Source of the DNA: Puniceicoccales bacterium
Lineage (GTDB): Bacteria; Verrucomicrobiota; Verrucomicrobiia; Opitutales; JAIRLG01
DNA: 13,494 bases
NCBI GenBank assembly: GCA_031255915.1
Contig: JAIRRP010000009.1
Span: 1-13,494 of the forward strand
Direction of reading: 5' to 3'
The translations under genes and the position numbers were made by a program. How positions within the stretch are numbered: the first letter of the stretch is position 1; each line of letters opens with the position of its first letter. The notes under the pieces are model-generated. The model saw nothing but the letters and a program-made list of their open reading frames with translations. It had not been told where the DNA came from and did not search any database. This document shows positions 5,785 through 13,420 of this stretch, piece by piece.

Positions 5785-5927
5785 TAGAATCTCTGCTAGG
5801 GCTAAGAAAAATTTCCAACAATCAAAAAACAAAATGCCTTGGCCCAGGATATCTAAAACAAACCTCCTGTCCGCTTACGCAAGCACCTCTCTTTTTGGGA
5901 GCGCAATCTTCACCATTCGTCCGTATT

Positions 5928-6221
5928 TCAGGCGAAAATTCCGCAACAGCAACGGAGTCTAATTCTCTGATGGAGAGCCGCTGCCAGGACATGGACCTTC
6001 CGATGAGCACTGTCCCATTGGACCTTGCCGTCGGTGAGGGCGAATAGCGTAAAATCCTTACCGCATCCGACATTTTTCCCGGGATGGACTTTTGTGCCAC
6101 ACTGCCGCATGAGGATACTGCCAGTGCGTACAGTCTCACCGGAATATCTCTTTACACCCAACCGTTGACCGGGACTATCCCGACCATTCCTCGAAGTTCC
6201 TTGTCCTTTCTTATGCGCCAT
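5928..6221 (-). CDS. rpmA: Ribosomal protein L27
   Basis: 97 residues. MAHKKGQGTSRNGRDSPG, then QRLGVKRYSGE, RQCGTKVHPGKNVGCGKD and FTLFALTDGKV are diagnostic of bacterial L27, whose N-terminal arm reaches the peptidyl-transferase centre. There is no cleavable N-terminal extension of the Firmicutes kind. The start is supported by AGAGG at 6229-6233, 7 bases ahead of ATG. It follows rplU by 30 bases, the standard L21-L27 pair; the obg gene that often follows is absent. Oddity: after the usual end (RKVHVLAAAL) come about 12 residues rich in Arg and Cys (RIRLRCCCG), longer than the typical 85-90 residues. A lost stop codon could explain this. Confidence 0.96.
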   Translation of the reverse strand: MAHKKGQGTSRNGRDSPGQRLGVKRYSGETVRTGSILMRQCGTKVHPGKNVGCGKDFTLFALTDGKVQWDSAHRKVHVLAAALHQRIRLRCCCGIFA

Positions 6222-6251
6222 GAGACATCCTCTTTAACTCGTTTTAATTAA

Positions 6252-6566
6252 CTAGGCTACAATCGACTCAACCTTTATAACGGATAATTCCTGGCGGTGT
6301 CCGCGTTTGCGCTCATAACCCTTACGGCGCTTCTTCTTGAAGACAATTACCTTTTTTCCTCGCTTGTTTTCAAGAATATGGATGCGAACACTGGCGTCAG
6401 CGACATAGGGATTACCGATTTTCGCGTCAGAACCATCGCCGGCCATTAAAACTTCCTTGATCTCCAGATGATCGCCGGCCTGTGAATTTACATAACGATT
6501 GACGAAAAAAACATCTCCTTCAGAGACCGTCAATTGCTTCCCTTGTATCTTGATGATTGCCTTCAT
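6252..6566 (-). CDS. rplU: Ribosomal protein L21
   Basis: 104 residues from ATG 6566 (MKAIIKIQGKQLTVSEGD), which fits the family start MYAII..GGKQ. An ATG three codons upstream (6575) is possible but less likely. Further marks: V..VLM.GDGSDAKIGNP and the basic FKKKRRKGYERKRGHRQ segment that contacts 23S rRNA. L21 is an early-assembly 50S protein. The gene sits between the M3 peptidase (about 60 bases upstream) and rpmA (30 bases downstream), all leftward. No clear SD is seen. Confidence 0.97.
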   Translation of the reverse strand: MKAIIKIQGKQLTVSEGDVFFVNRYVNSQAGDHLEIKEVLMAGDGSDAKIGNPYVADASVRIHILENKRGKKVIVFKKKRRKGYERKRGHRQELSVIKVESIVA

Positions 6567-6627
6567 GGTCCGCATGAGCGATGGAGGGTGATAGAAGGTC
6601 GTCTTTTATGGAAAGCAAGTCTATTTT

Positions 6628-8880
6628 CTATTTTTGTTCCAAAGGGAGAGGCCACAGATTTTCGCGCCTGAGCAGTGCTTCGAGGTCAGGATCGCGTCCC
6701 ATGAATTTTCTAAAGAGTTGGTCGGCATCGCAGAGATCCCCTTGGCTGAGGATGCATTGGCGGAAGCGATTTCCTGTTGCTTGATCGAGGGTTCCGTGTT
6801 GCTCAAAGGCGCTAAATGCGTCGGCGGCTAAAACCTGAGCCCAGAGGTAAGAGTAATAGCCGGCGGCGTAGCTCCCGCCAAAGATATGCTCGAACTGCGA
6901 TGTGATGCTCGGTGTGCTGGCATTCCATTCAGGGCGATAGGGCAATAGGACTTTTTGCAATGTCTCTTCAAAGTGCTCATCCCTGTAAAGTTCGTAGTGC
7001 TGATGCAGTTCTATATCTAATTTGCTGAGGGAAAGCTGTCGCATCATGTTCATTCCTGACAGATGGTTTCTGGCGGAAATCATCGTCTGGAAAAGGGCTT
7101 TGGGAATAGATTCTCCTGTGACGTGATGGTGAGCAAATAGGTCCAAGCTTTTTGGATCCCAGCAGAAATTTTCCATCAGCTGCGAGGGAAGTTCGACGAA
7201 ATCCCATACGACGTGGGTCGCGTTGAGCGAACCGATGTCGATTTTCCCAAAAAGTCCGTGAAGGAGGTGGCCGAATTCATGGAAGATGGTGATGACCTCG
7301 TCGTGCGTCAGTAGTGCCGGATGTTCGGAAGAAGGAGGAGTGAGGTTGCCGCAGATAACACCGACGGGATATTGATAAGCATCTTTATTCCGTTGTCCTG
7401 TGATGAGACTCTCCATCCAAGCACCGCTTCTCTTACTCGTTCTCGGGAACCAATCCGTATAGAAAGCGCCGATGTAGTTACCGGATGACTCGAAGATTTC
7501 GTAAAATTTAACACTGTCGTGCCAGACCGGAATACTGCCCATTGGGAATGAGGCATGGGAAGAACTATGCGTTGGACGTTCTTGAATGCGAATTCCGTAC
7601 AATTGTTGAGTGACGGAAAATAGTCCCTGAAGGACGGAATCGACGGAAAAATAGGGGCGCAGAGCCTCTTCGTCGAAATGGTAAAGCTTTTGACGAAGCT
7701 TTTCGCTCCAGAAGGAAACATCCCACGGTTTAATGTCATCGGTGTTTTCCTGTTCGGCGTAAAAGTCCTTCAGTGTTTGGATATCTTTGTGGAAAAATGT
7801 CTCGATGCGCCGATGGAGATCCTCGATGAAGTGCAGCACTTGTTGGCCGTTTTTAGCCATGCGGCGGCGTAATAGGCAATCGGCGTACGTCTTTTCACCT
7901 AAGATGTGGGCACATTCATCCCTTAGGGCTAAGATTTCCCGAATGATGGGAAAATTCTCATAAGGCGCTTCCCGTCCGATGGCCAGATGAGCTTCCCAGA
8001 GCTTTTGCCTTAGGTCTCGTTTCTCGAGATACTGCAGGCAGGGCAAGAGACAGGGTGCCTGCAATGTCAGGTGGTAACGTCTTTTTTCAGAAGGGGAATC
8101 TATGATGGGAAGATTCTGAATGACGGATTCCGGGAGCCCACGGAGTTCTTCTGACGAGACGTCATGGGTCCAGGAATTTTTTGCGTCCAAGACGTTTTTT
8201 TCGAATTGATTCGAGAGATAGGAAAGTCGCTGTTCAATTTCCAGGATGCGCTCTTTTTTCTCGGGATCTAGATTGGCGCCATTGTCAATAAATCCTTCCA
8301 GAGTTCTCTGGAGATAGCGCGCGCGGACTTCAGGGAGCTGCTGTGCTTCCGGTGTGAGGGCATAGGATTGGACAATCTTCCAAAGCTTAGGCCGAAGCGG
8401 TAGAGAGGCATAGAATTGTGTGACTTCGGGAAGGACTTCGAGATAGGCTTTGCGCAGAGCTTCTGAATCACAAACGGCATTGAGATGATTTACTTTTGAC
8501 CAAGCATTCTCGAGAACGTCGTCGAGATGGAGTAATACTTCAAGCGTATTTTCCCATGTGAGGTACTCGAGCGATGTTTGCTCAAGGGCTTCCAATCGCG
8601 TTTGGGCTTCTTTGAGTGCCAAACGGATATCCTCGACCATATAACAGGGCTGGAGCGAGGGCCATGGAATGGGCCATGAAGTGTCGAGAAATGGGTGACA
8701 GGATGACGGAGCCGTTTCAGCGCCACAGAGAACTTGCGTAGCGAGCTCCTGAGAAAGGGATGTGGTACCTAAATGAGTCGTTGAGGTTCCTTCTTTTTGC
8801 AAAAGTAGACTGTGTTGACAGGACATGCATCCCAAAGAGGCGGAAATCAAAGAAAATCTCAATAAAAAATCCCTGTTCAT
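6628..8880 (-). CDS. M3 family zinc oligopeptidase (oligopeptidase A-like) with N-terminal export signal
   Basis: 750 residues. It carries HEFGH at 534-538 (zinc ligands His534 and His538, catalytic Glu535) and the third ligand Glu563 in FVELPSQLMENF, the M3A signature shared with oligopeptidase A (PrlC) and Dcp. These enzymes cleave short peptides in a closed chamber. The catalytic body starts near residue 62 (HPFLDTSWPIPWPSLQP, like the NPLL start of OpdA). The extra 60 residues begin MNRDFLLRFSLISASLGCMSC, a basic start plus hydrophobic stretch and Cys, resembling a Sec or lipoprotein signal, though not a textbook lipobox. The enzyme may therefore act in the periplasm rather than the cytoplasm. 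The family is usually about 680 residues, consistent with an added leader. rplU follows on the same strand; glgA diverges upstream. No SD is seen at the ATG. Confidence 0.92.
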   Translation of the reverse strand: MNRDFLLRFSLISASLGCMSCQHSLLLQKEGTSTTHLGTTSLSQELATQVLCGAETAPSSCHPFLDTSWPIPWPSLQPCYMVEDIRLALKEAQTRLEALEQTSLEYLTWENTLEVLLHLDDVLENAWSKVNHLNAVCDSEALRKAYLEVLPEVTQFYASLPLRPKLWKIVQSYALTPEAQQLPEVRARYLQRTLEGFIDNGANLDPEKKERILEIEQRLSYLSNQFEKNVLDAKNSWTHDVSSEELRGLPESVIQNLPIIDSPSEKRRYHLTLQAPCLLPCLQYLEKRDLRQKLWEAHLAIGREAPYENFPIIREILALRDECAHILGEKTYADCLLRRRMAKNGQQVLHFIEDLHRRIETFFHKDIQTLKDFYAEQENTDDIKPWDVSFWSEKLRQKLYHFDEEALRPYFSVDSVLQGLFSVTQQLYGIRIQERPTHSSSHASFPMGSIPVWHDSVKFYEIFESSGNYIGAFYTDWFPRTSKRSGAWMESLITGQRNKDAYQYPVGVICGNLTPPSSEHPALLTHDEVITIFHEFGHLLHGLFGKIDIGSLNATHVVWDFVELPSQLMENFCWDPKSLDLFAHHHVTGESIPKALFQTMISARNHLSGMNMMRQLSLSKLDIELHQHYELYRDEHFEETLQKVLLPYRPEWNASTPSITSQFEHIFGGSYAAGYYSYLWAQVLAADAFSAFEQHGTLDQATGNRFRQCILSQGDLCDADQLFRKFMGRDPDLEALLRRENLWPLPLEQK

Positions 8881-8952
8881 CGCGTAGATTAAGCGTACAA
8901 TATCACTAAAGGCATTGTCTCCTTTTGAAAAGCATTAAAACAGGAAGAGGAT
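8881..8952. promoter_or_regulatory. Divergent intergenic region and glgA ribosome binding site
   Basis: 72 bases between the divergent peptidase and glgA starts, so it should carry both promoters. AGGAAGAGG at 8942-8950 is a good SD for glgA. TACAAT at 8896-8901 is a possible rightward -10 box, but its -35 partner is poor. Confidence 0.45.
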
Positions 8953-10410
8953 ATGAGAATTGCGATGGTAAGTCCGGAATGTAGCCCATGGGCCCAGACC
9001 GGGGGATTGGCGGATGCCGTAGCGGCTTTAGCGCGTAGCATCGCCCAACAAAGACACGATGTCCGGGTTTTCCTTCCACTTTATGACGGTATTTTGGAAA
9101 GTGCCTCACCCGAGGCCCATGTGGCACCATTGGCGGTTCATCTGGGGAATACTACGCACTACGCCCGGCTTTGGGAGCGTCAGGAACACGAGTTATTGAG
9201 GTTCTATTTCATCGAATATCAGCATTACTTTCAGGCGCGCGCGATCTATGCCGATGCTTATGGGGATTATGGGGATAATCCGGAGCGCTTTGTCTTCTTC
9301 ACGCGGGCTGTTCTCGATGCTTGTTATCAATTGCCATGGATACCCCATATCCTGCATGCCCATGATTGGACGACAGGATTATTGCCTGTGTACCTTGAGA
9401 CGACGGAACGCGAACGCCCTTTGGGTCGTGCGGCGTCCGTATTTACGATTCATAATTTACAACATCATGGCTACGCTCCGAGGAGTATCTTGGACATGGC
9501 AGGCATCCCTCCGCATGTCTTTCGTTCCGATGCCGTCGAAGCCTATGGTCAGGTTCATATGCTCAAGTCAGGTCTATATTTTGCGCAGAAGTTGACGACG
9601 GTAAGTCCGCGCTATGCCGAGGAGATCCAAACATCTGCCTATGGTTATGGATTGGAATCTGTCCTGCGCTTTCGTGCCGCGGACCTGGTGGGCATTTGCA
9701 ATGGTATCGCTGTGGATTCTTGGAATCCACAGCAGGACACATTTTTGGGCGATTCTTTTGATGCCCTACATTTGGAGGGGAAGCGTCGTGTGAAGGAAAA
9801 GCTACGGGCGAAATGGGGATGGGAGCCGGCGGAGCGCATGCCGTGCTTCGCAGTTGTATCGCGTTTTTGCGAACAGAAAGGTTTGGATATGCTCATCCAT
9901 ATCCTGCCGAATATCATGCAATGTATGAAATTACAAATGGTAATTCTAGGTCAAGGAGATCGGTGGTTGGAGTCGCAATTTCAGGAATTAGCGGGACGAT
10001 TTTCTCAGCGATGTCGCACGTTCATTGGATTCGATACAGCACTGTCACACCAGGTAATAGCCGCTTCTGATTTTCTCATTATGCCGAGTCGTTTTGAACC
10101 CTGTGGCCTAACACAGCTGTACGCCATGCATTATGGTTCTCTGCCGATTGTTCGAGAGACGGGTGGTTTGGCGAATACCGTGGAAAATTACGATGAAGGT
10201 TCAGGAAGTGGTACGGGATTCGTTTTCCGTGACGCGACACCGGATGCGCTCTATGACGCGATAGGTTGGGCGTGTTCCACCTATTATGACCGCCCGCAAC
10301 ACTATTCCCAAATGCAGCGGCGCGCGATGTGTTTGAATTTATCGTGGGATCGATCTTCGAGGCGTTATCTCGAGGTCTATCGCTGGGCTCGTGAAGCCAA
10401 GGGATGTTAG
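8953..10410 (+). CDS. glgA: Glycogen synthase (ADP-glucose, GT5 family)
   Basis: 485 residues, standard length for bacterial GlgA, which extends alpha-1,4-glucan from ADP-glucose in the cytosol. Seen: N-terminal MRIAMVSPECSPWAQTGGLA, HAHDWTTGLLPVYL (135-148), FTIHNLQHHGYAP (164-176), NGIAVDSWNP (250-259), SRFCEQKGLD with Lys309 (303-312), PSRFEPCGLTQLYAMHYG with Glu382 (378-395), RETGGLANTVENY (401-413) and GTGFVF (420-425). The two Rossmann domains are complete. Oddity: the conserved Lys of the KTGGL loop, which contacts ADP-glucose phosphate, is Gln15 (QTGGL). Either the enzyme is altered or it belongs to a branch that uses another residue. The start is supported by a strong SD. The TAG stop overlaps the TA flank of MITE copy C. 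No other glg gene is in the window. Confidence 0.95.
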   Translation: MRIAMVSPECSPWAQTGGLADAVAALARSIAQQRHDVRVFLPLYDGILESASPEAHVAPLAVHLGNTTHYARLWERQEHELLRFYFIEYQHYFQARAIYADAYGDYGDNPERFVFFTRAVLDACYQLPWIPHILHAHDWTTGLLPVYLETTERERPLGRAASVFTIHNLQHHGYAPRSILDMAGIPPHVFRSDAVEAYGQVHMLKSGLYFAQKLTTVSPRYAEEIQTSAYGYGLESVLRFRAADLVGICNGIAVDSWNPQQDTFLGDSFDALHLEGKRRVKEKLRAKWGWEPAERMPCFAVVSRFCEQKGLDMLIHILPNIMQCMKLQMVILGQGDRWLESQFQELAGRFSQRCRTFIGFDTALSHQVIAASDFLIMPSRFEPCGLTQLYAMHYGSLPIVRETGGLANTVENYDEGSGSGTGFVFRDATPDALYDAIGWACSTYYDRPQHYSQMQRRAMCLNLSWDRSSRRYLEVYRWAREAKGC

Positions 10411-10552
10411 AGGGTGTCGTCAAAAAAGATTGACAAAGGGAAAAAGAGAGGAAAGAAAGATGGAATGGAAAAGAGGACGCATAAGAGACTTATTTTTGCA
10501 TTCCACGTCCGCTCCATCTCTCTTTTTGTTGTCTGATTTTGACGACATCCTC
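10410..10552 (-). mobile_element. MITE-like foldback element, copy C (inverted)
   Basis: 143 bp, the longest copy, in reverse orientation to A and B. Ends GAGGGTGTCGTCAAAA and, reading inward from the right, GAGGATGTCGTCAAAA, with TA on both sides (10408-10409, 10553-10554). On the minus strand it reads AATAAGTCTCTTATGCGTCC, matching AACAAGTCTCCTATGTGTCC of copy A. It abuts glgA so closely that the stop TAG is made of the left TA plus the first element base. The sequence after the right TA begins with G, so removing the element would also leave TAG. Confidence 0.88.
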
Positions 10553-10595
10553 TAGGTTTCGGAAGGTTTCTAGGGCGTCTCCGGTCGATGGGGCG

Positions 10596-10703
10596 GGTTT
10601 GCCGCCTTTGAGCCCTTTGGGCTCTGGCCCGCTACGCGGGCCGCGGTAAGGAAAAATGAAAGCTCCCGCTTTGCATTTTTTCTTACCGCAAAGGCGGCAA
10701 ACC
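10596..10703 (-). repeat. Multi-hairpin repeat R2 (cloverleaf-like, inverted relative to R1)
   Basis: A 15-bp closing stem (GGTTTGCCGCCTTTG at 10596-10610, complement at 10689-10703) around three arms: GAGCCC-TTT-GGGCTC (10610-10624), GGCCCGC-TAC-GCGGGCC (10626-10642) and the long arm GCGGTAAG...CTTACCGC (10643-10689). Compared with R1, the eighth closing-stem pair is G-C instead of A-T, changed on both sides. Loop and linker bases differ while the arms stay paired. It lies between glgA and yidC. Confidence 0.9.
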
Positions 10704-10708
10704 GAGAG

Positions 10709-10728
10709 CTCCCGAGCTTGGGAGTTTT
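10709..10728 (+). terminator. Possible weak terminator behind R2
   Basis: CTCCC, loop GAGCTT, GGGAG, then TTTTG. The stem is short and the T run is only four, so it may be just another hairpin at the R2 edge. It would act rightwards, ending glgA transcription before yidC. Confidence 0.3.
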
Positions 10729-10793
10729 GTCGTTGTCCTAGAAGGTATTGTCACACACATCGGGAGTTAGCTAAAAATCACTTGCCTTCTGTA

Positions 10794-10800
10794 AAGGTGA
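10794..10800 (+). promoter_or_regulatory. yidC: Ribosome binding site of yidC
   Basis: AAGGTGA, 11 bases before ATG 10812 and 17 before ATG 10818. It favours the first of the two closely spaced ATGs and argues against the far-upstream ATG at 10656, which lies inside repeat R2. Confidence 0.55.
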
Positions 10801-10811
10801 TTTCAGTGTTG

Positions 10812-12578
10812 ATGGTGATGGATCGAAAGAGCTTTTTTCTTGGATTACTTTGCCTCACGGGGGCCTTTGTATTGCTGTGCTTTCAGCACACTCAACCGTT
10901 GCCTCTTCTGGATAATCCAGAGATAGTAACCACGGTGGTAACGACGCATCCAGAATTTTCTTTGCCAAACCCTTCAAGAGAAGCCATGCCTTTGGGTGAT
11001 GCTCGGACTTTTTCGCGTAAATCTTGGGACCTTTCGACACCTTGCGTCACATTGGAGAATGAGGACATCTGTGTTAAAATTCATCTGGAAAGTGCGGCGA
11101 TTAAGGAAATAGCGCTTAAAAAATATCCCTTCAAAAAGAGTCAACCTGAACCATTTATTTTCAATCACGGTGCCGAAGTACCCGCTCTCGATCTTCAGCT
11201 GGGAGATTCATCAGAAAAGCCGAATTATGAATTAGTGGTGCAGGAAGCGCGAAGACTTCACCTCATAGGGCGTTATCGCAATGGGCTGACGATGGAGCGC
11301 GAATACCGTTTATCAGATCCGGAAAATAAGAGAGAAGACCCGTATGTCATCCATCAACATCTATGCTGGGAAAATCACGGCAATATTCCTTATCCTTTGC
11401 AGGACATAAGACTTTCCTTGGGGCATATTCCTTCATCGGCCAGCGATGCGACAGGGGATTACCTTAATTTCGGTTATTTTAATGGTAAAAAAGCTTTTTT
11501 TGTAAAGCACCGCGAATTCTCCCAAAGTTCTGGATTTTTCGGCTTTGGAAGACGAGCAGCCAGGTCGGAAATAGGTGCTTCGGATTCCATCCGATGGGGT
11601 TCCATTAAGAACCAATTTTTCACGTCGATCATCACACCCCATACGGCCGCTTCGGGGTATGTTGTTCGGCCCATGGAATTCTCTTCATTGAAAAGAGCAA
11701 CAGTTGCACCTCCGGAAGGTATGACGGGTTCCTTAGTTTTTCAACTGGGTTGGATTCAGCCATTGGAGCAAAAAGTCCTGGACTTCGAGCTTTACGTGGG
11801 GCCAAAGGATTTCGTCCGCCTAGACCGTTTAGGTCTTGAACAGGAGCGTGTGATGCAGTTTGGATTTTTCGGTTTCTTTAGCAAACTCCTCTTTCTCCTG
11901 ATGAAGGCGATCCACTTCATCATTCCCAATTGGGGTCTAACGATTATAGCCGTAACACTACTGATTCGACTACTTTTGTGGCCTTTAACGCAGGCGCAGG
12001 TACGCTCCTCGCGACAAATGGCACTCATCCAGGAGCCACTGAAACAACTTAAGGAGAAATACAAAGATCAACCTCAAAAGATGCAGGCCGAGACATTGAA
12101 GCTTTTCAAGGATCATCGGGTAAATCCGGCGGCTGGTTGTCTTCCGATTTTCGTGCAGATTCCTATCTTTTTGGGACTTTACAGTATGCTGCGAACGGCC
12201 AGCGATCTCCGATTTGCCGAATTTTTGTGGATTCGCGATCTGTCGATGCCCGACACAATTGCCCATTTGGGGCGTTTCCCATTGAACATTTTACCATGGC
12301 TTATGGGCCTTACGACATTTTGGCAGATGCGGCTCATGCCTTCGTCGACCGTGGACCCCATGCAGCGGAAAATCTTCCAGTGGATGCCTTTGATGTTCCT
12401 TTTCTTTTGCTATAATCTTCCGTCGGGATTGATCCTTTACTGGACTGTTCAGAATATGCTGAGTATCGTTCAACAGCGATGGATTGCCAAGGAAGTACCT
12501 TCGGAAGTAGCGGAGATAATGCCTCCCGGCCGCGCTAAAAAATCTAGAAAATCTTCATCTTCTTCAACGCATTCTTAA
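10812..12578 (+). CDS. yidC: Membrane protein insertase YidC
   Basis: 588 residues from ATG 10812 (10818 would give 586). It folds and inserts inner-membrane proteins alone or with SecYEG. Residues 1-24 are the N-terminal membrane anchor (MDRKSFFLGLLCLTGAFVLL from residue 3). A large periplasmic beta domain spans about 60-340, as in Gram-negative YidC. The conserved C-terminal insertase domain starts near 347: GFFSKLLFLLMKAIHFIIP, WGLTIIAVTLLIRLLLWPLT with the conserved groove Arg386, the cytoplasmic hairpin (KQLKEKYKDQPQKMQAE), LPIFVQIPIFLGLYSML (about 442-459), LPWLMGLTTFW, and NLPSGLILYWTVQNMLSIVQQ. The tail is basic and Ser-rich (AKKSRKSSSSSTHS). The open frame extends upstream into R2 but those residues are repeat-derived. 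The usual rpmH-rnpA neighbours are absent. yebC follows after 6 bases. Confidence 0.96.
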   Translation: MVMDRKSFFLGLLCLTGAFVLLCFQHTQPLPLLDNPEIVTTVVTTHPEFSLPNPSREAMPLGDARTFSRKSWDLSTPCVTLENEDICVKIHLESAAIKEIALKKYPFKKSQPEPFIFNHGAEVPALDLQLGDSSEKPNYELVVQEARRLHLIGRYRNGLTMEREYRLSDPENKREDPYVIHQHLCWENHGNIPYPLQDIRLSLGHIPSSASDATGDYLNFGYFNGKKAFFVKHREFSQSSGFFGFGRRAARSEIGASDSIRWGSIKNQFFTSIITPHTAASGYVVRPMEFSSLKRATVAPPEGMTGSLVFQLGWIQPLEQKVLDFELYVGPKDFVRLDRLGLEQERVMQFGFFGFFSKLLFLLMKAIHFIIPNWGLTIIAVTLLIRLLLWPLTQAQVRSSRQMALIQEPLKQLKEKYKDQPQKMQAETLKLFKDHRVNPAAGCLPIFVQIPIFLGLYSMLRTASDLRFAEFLWIRDLSMPDTIAHLGRFPLNILPWLMGLTTFWQMRLMPSSTVDPMQRKIFQWMPLMFLFFCYNLPSGLILYWTVQNMLSIVQQRWIAKEVPSEVAEIMPPGRAKKSRKSSSSSTHS

Positions 12579-12584
12579 GTTATT

Positions 12585-13340
12585 ATGTCAGGACACAGTA
12601 AGTGGGCGACGACAAAACACCATAAAGCAGTGGTGGATGCCAGGCGCGGAAAGCTTTTCAGTATTCTCAGCAAAGAAATCACACTGGCCGTACGCAGCGG
12701 TGGGAAAGACCCGGAATTCAATCCGCGCCTTAGAACAATGATTTTTAAAGCCAAGACGGCGAATATGCCGGCCGATAATATCAAGAAGGCGATCCAGAAA
12801 GGAACCGGTGAAATTCCTGGCGTTATCATCGAAGAATTGCTGTATGAAGGTTATGCGCCCGGCGGTGTCGGTGTCATTGTGGAAGCGACGACAGACAACA
12901 AGAACCGGACGACTTCTGAAGTTCGCAGCGTTTTTACAAAATGGGGAGGAAATTTAGCTGGTGCCGGTGCCTTGGCTTTTAATTTTCAACGTTTAGGACA
13001 GTTTTTAGTTGATAAGAGCAAGATTTCGGAAGATCATCTCATCGAAATAGCCCTAGCGGCCGGAGCAGAAGATGTCAAATCAGAAGAAGAATTTTTTGAA
13101 GTTCTATGCCCAATGTCGGTTTATGATGAAGTGGTTCAGGCGTTTCAAAAGGTTGATGTGGAGACGACATCGTCGGAAATTGTCTACTACCCGAACAACC
13201 TGATTCCCGTTCAAGATAAGGAGACGGCCCAGAAAATCTTTCGCCTCTTGGGCCGTTTAGAGGAGTTGGAGGATGTCAAGAATGTCTACATGAACGGCGA
13301 TGTGCCAGACGAATGGGCCGAAGAGGAGAGTGAGCCATAG
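12585..13340 (+). CDS. yebC: YebC/PmpR/TACO1 family protein
   Basis: 251 residues, full family length. Starts MSGHSKWATTKHHKAVVDAR, then RGKLFSILSKEITLA, the family stretch ANMPADNIKKAIQKGTGE, YEGYAPGGVGVIVEATTDN, NRTTSEVRSVFTKWGGNLA and a C-terminal acidic domain. TACO1 in mitochondria supports translation. Bacterial YebC-type proteins have been linked both to relief of ribosome stalling at proline-rich stretches and to transcriptional control (PmpR). The sequence alone does not decide which. It starts 6 bases after yidC with no SD, so it is almost certainly on the yidC transcript and perhaps translationally coupled. Confidence 0.96.
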   Translation: MSGHSKWATTKHHKAVVDARRGKLFSILSKEITLAVRSGGKDPEFNPRLRTMIFKAKTANMPADNIKKAIQKGTGEIPGVIIEELLYEGYAPGGVGVIVEATTDNKNRTTSEVRSVFTKWGGNLAGAGALAFNFQRLGQFLVDKSKISEDHLIEIALAAGAEDVKSEEEFFEVLCPMSVYDEVVQAFQKVDVETTSSEIVYYPNNLIPVQDKETAQKIFRLLGRLEELEDVKNVYMNGDVPDEWAEEESEP

Positions 13341-13420
13341 GTTGAAGATGAACACCGTTCCATAGGGATATAAATCTTGTAGCCATTGCCTTCAAATGTT
13401 ATCCTGGTTGTGCTGATACC

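Noticed and set aside
7308..7739. 143-residue frame overlapping the M3 peptidase on the same strand
   Set aside because: It is an out-of-frame shadow of the catalytic region containing HEFGH.
10656..10811. Upstream ATG giving yidC 52 more N-terminal residues (MKAPALHFFLPQRRQ...)
   Set aside because: It lies inside repeat R2; nearly the same residues appear leftwards from R1 at 4413. The membrane anchor and SD favour 10812.
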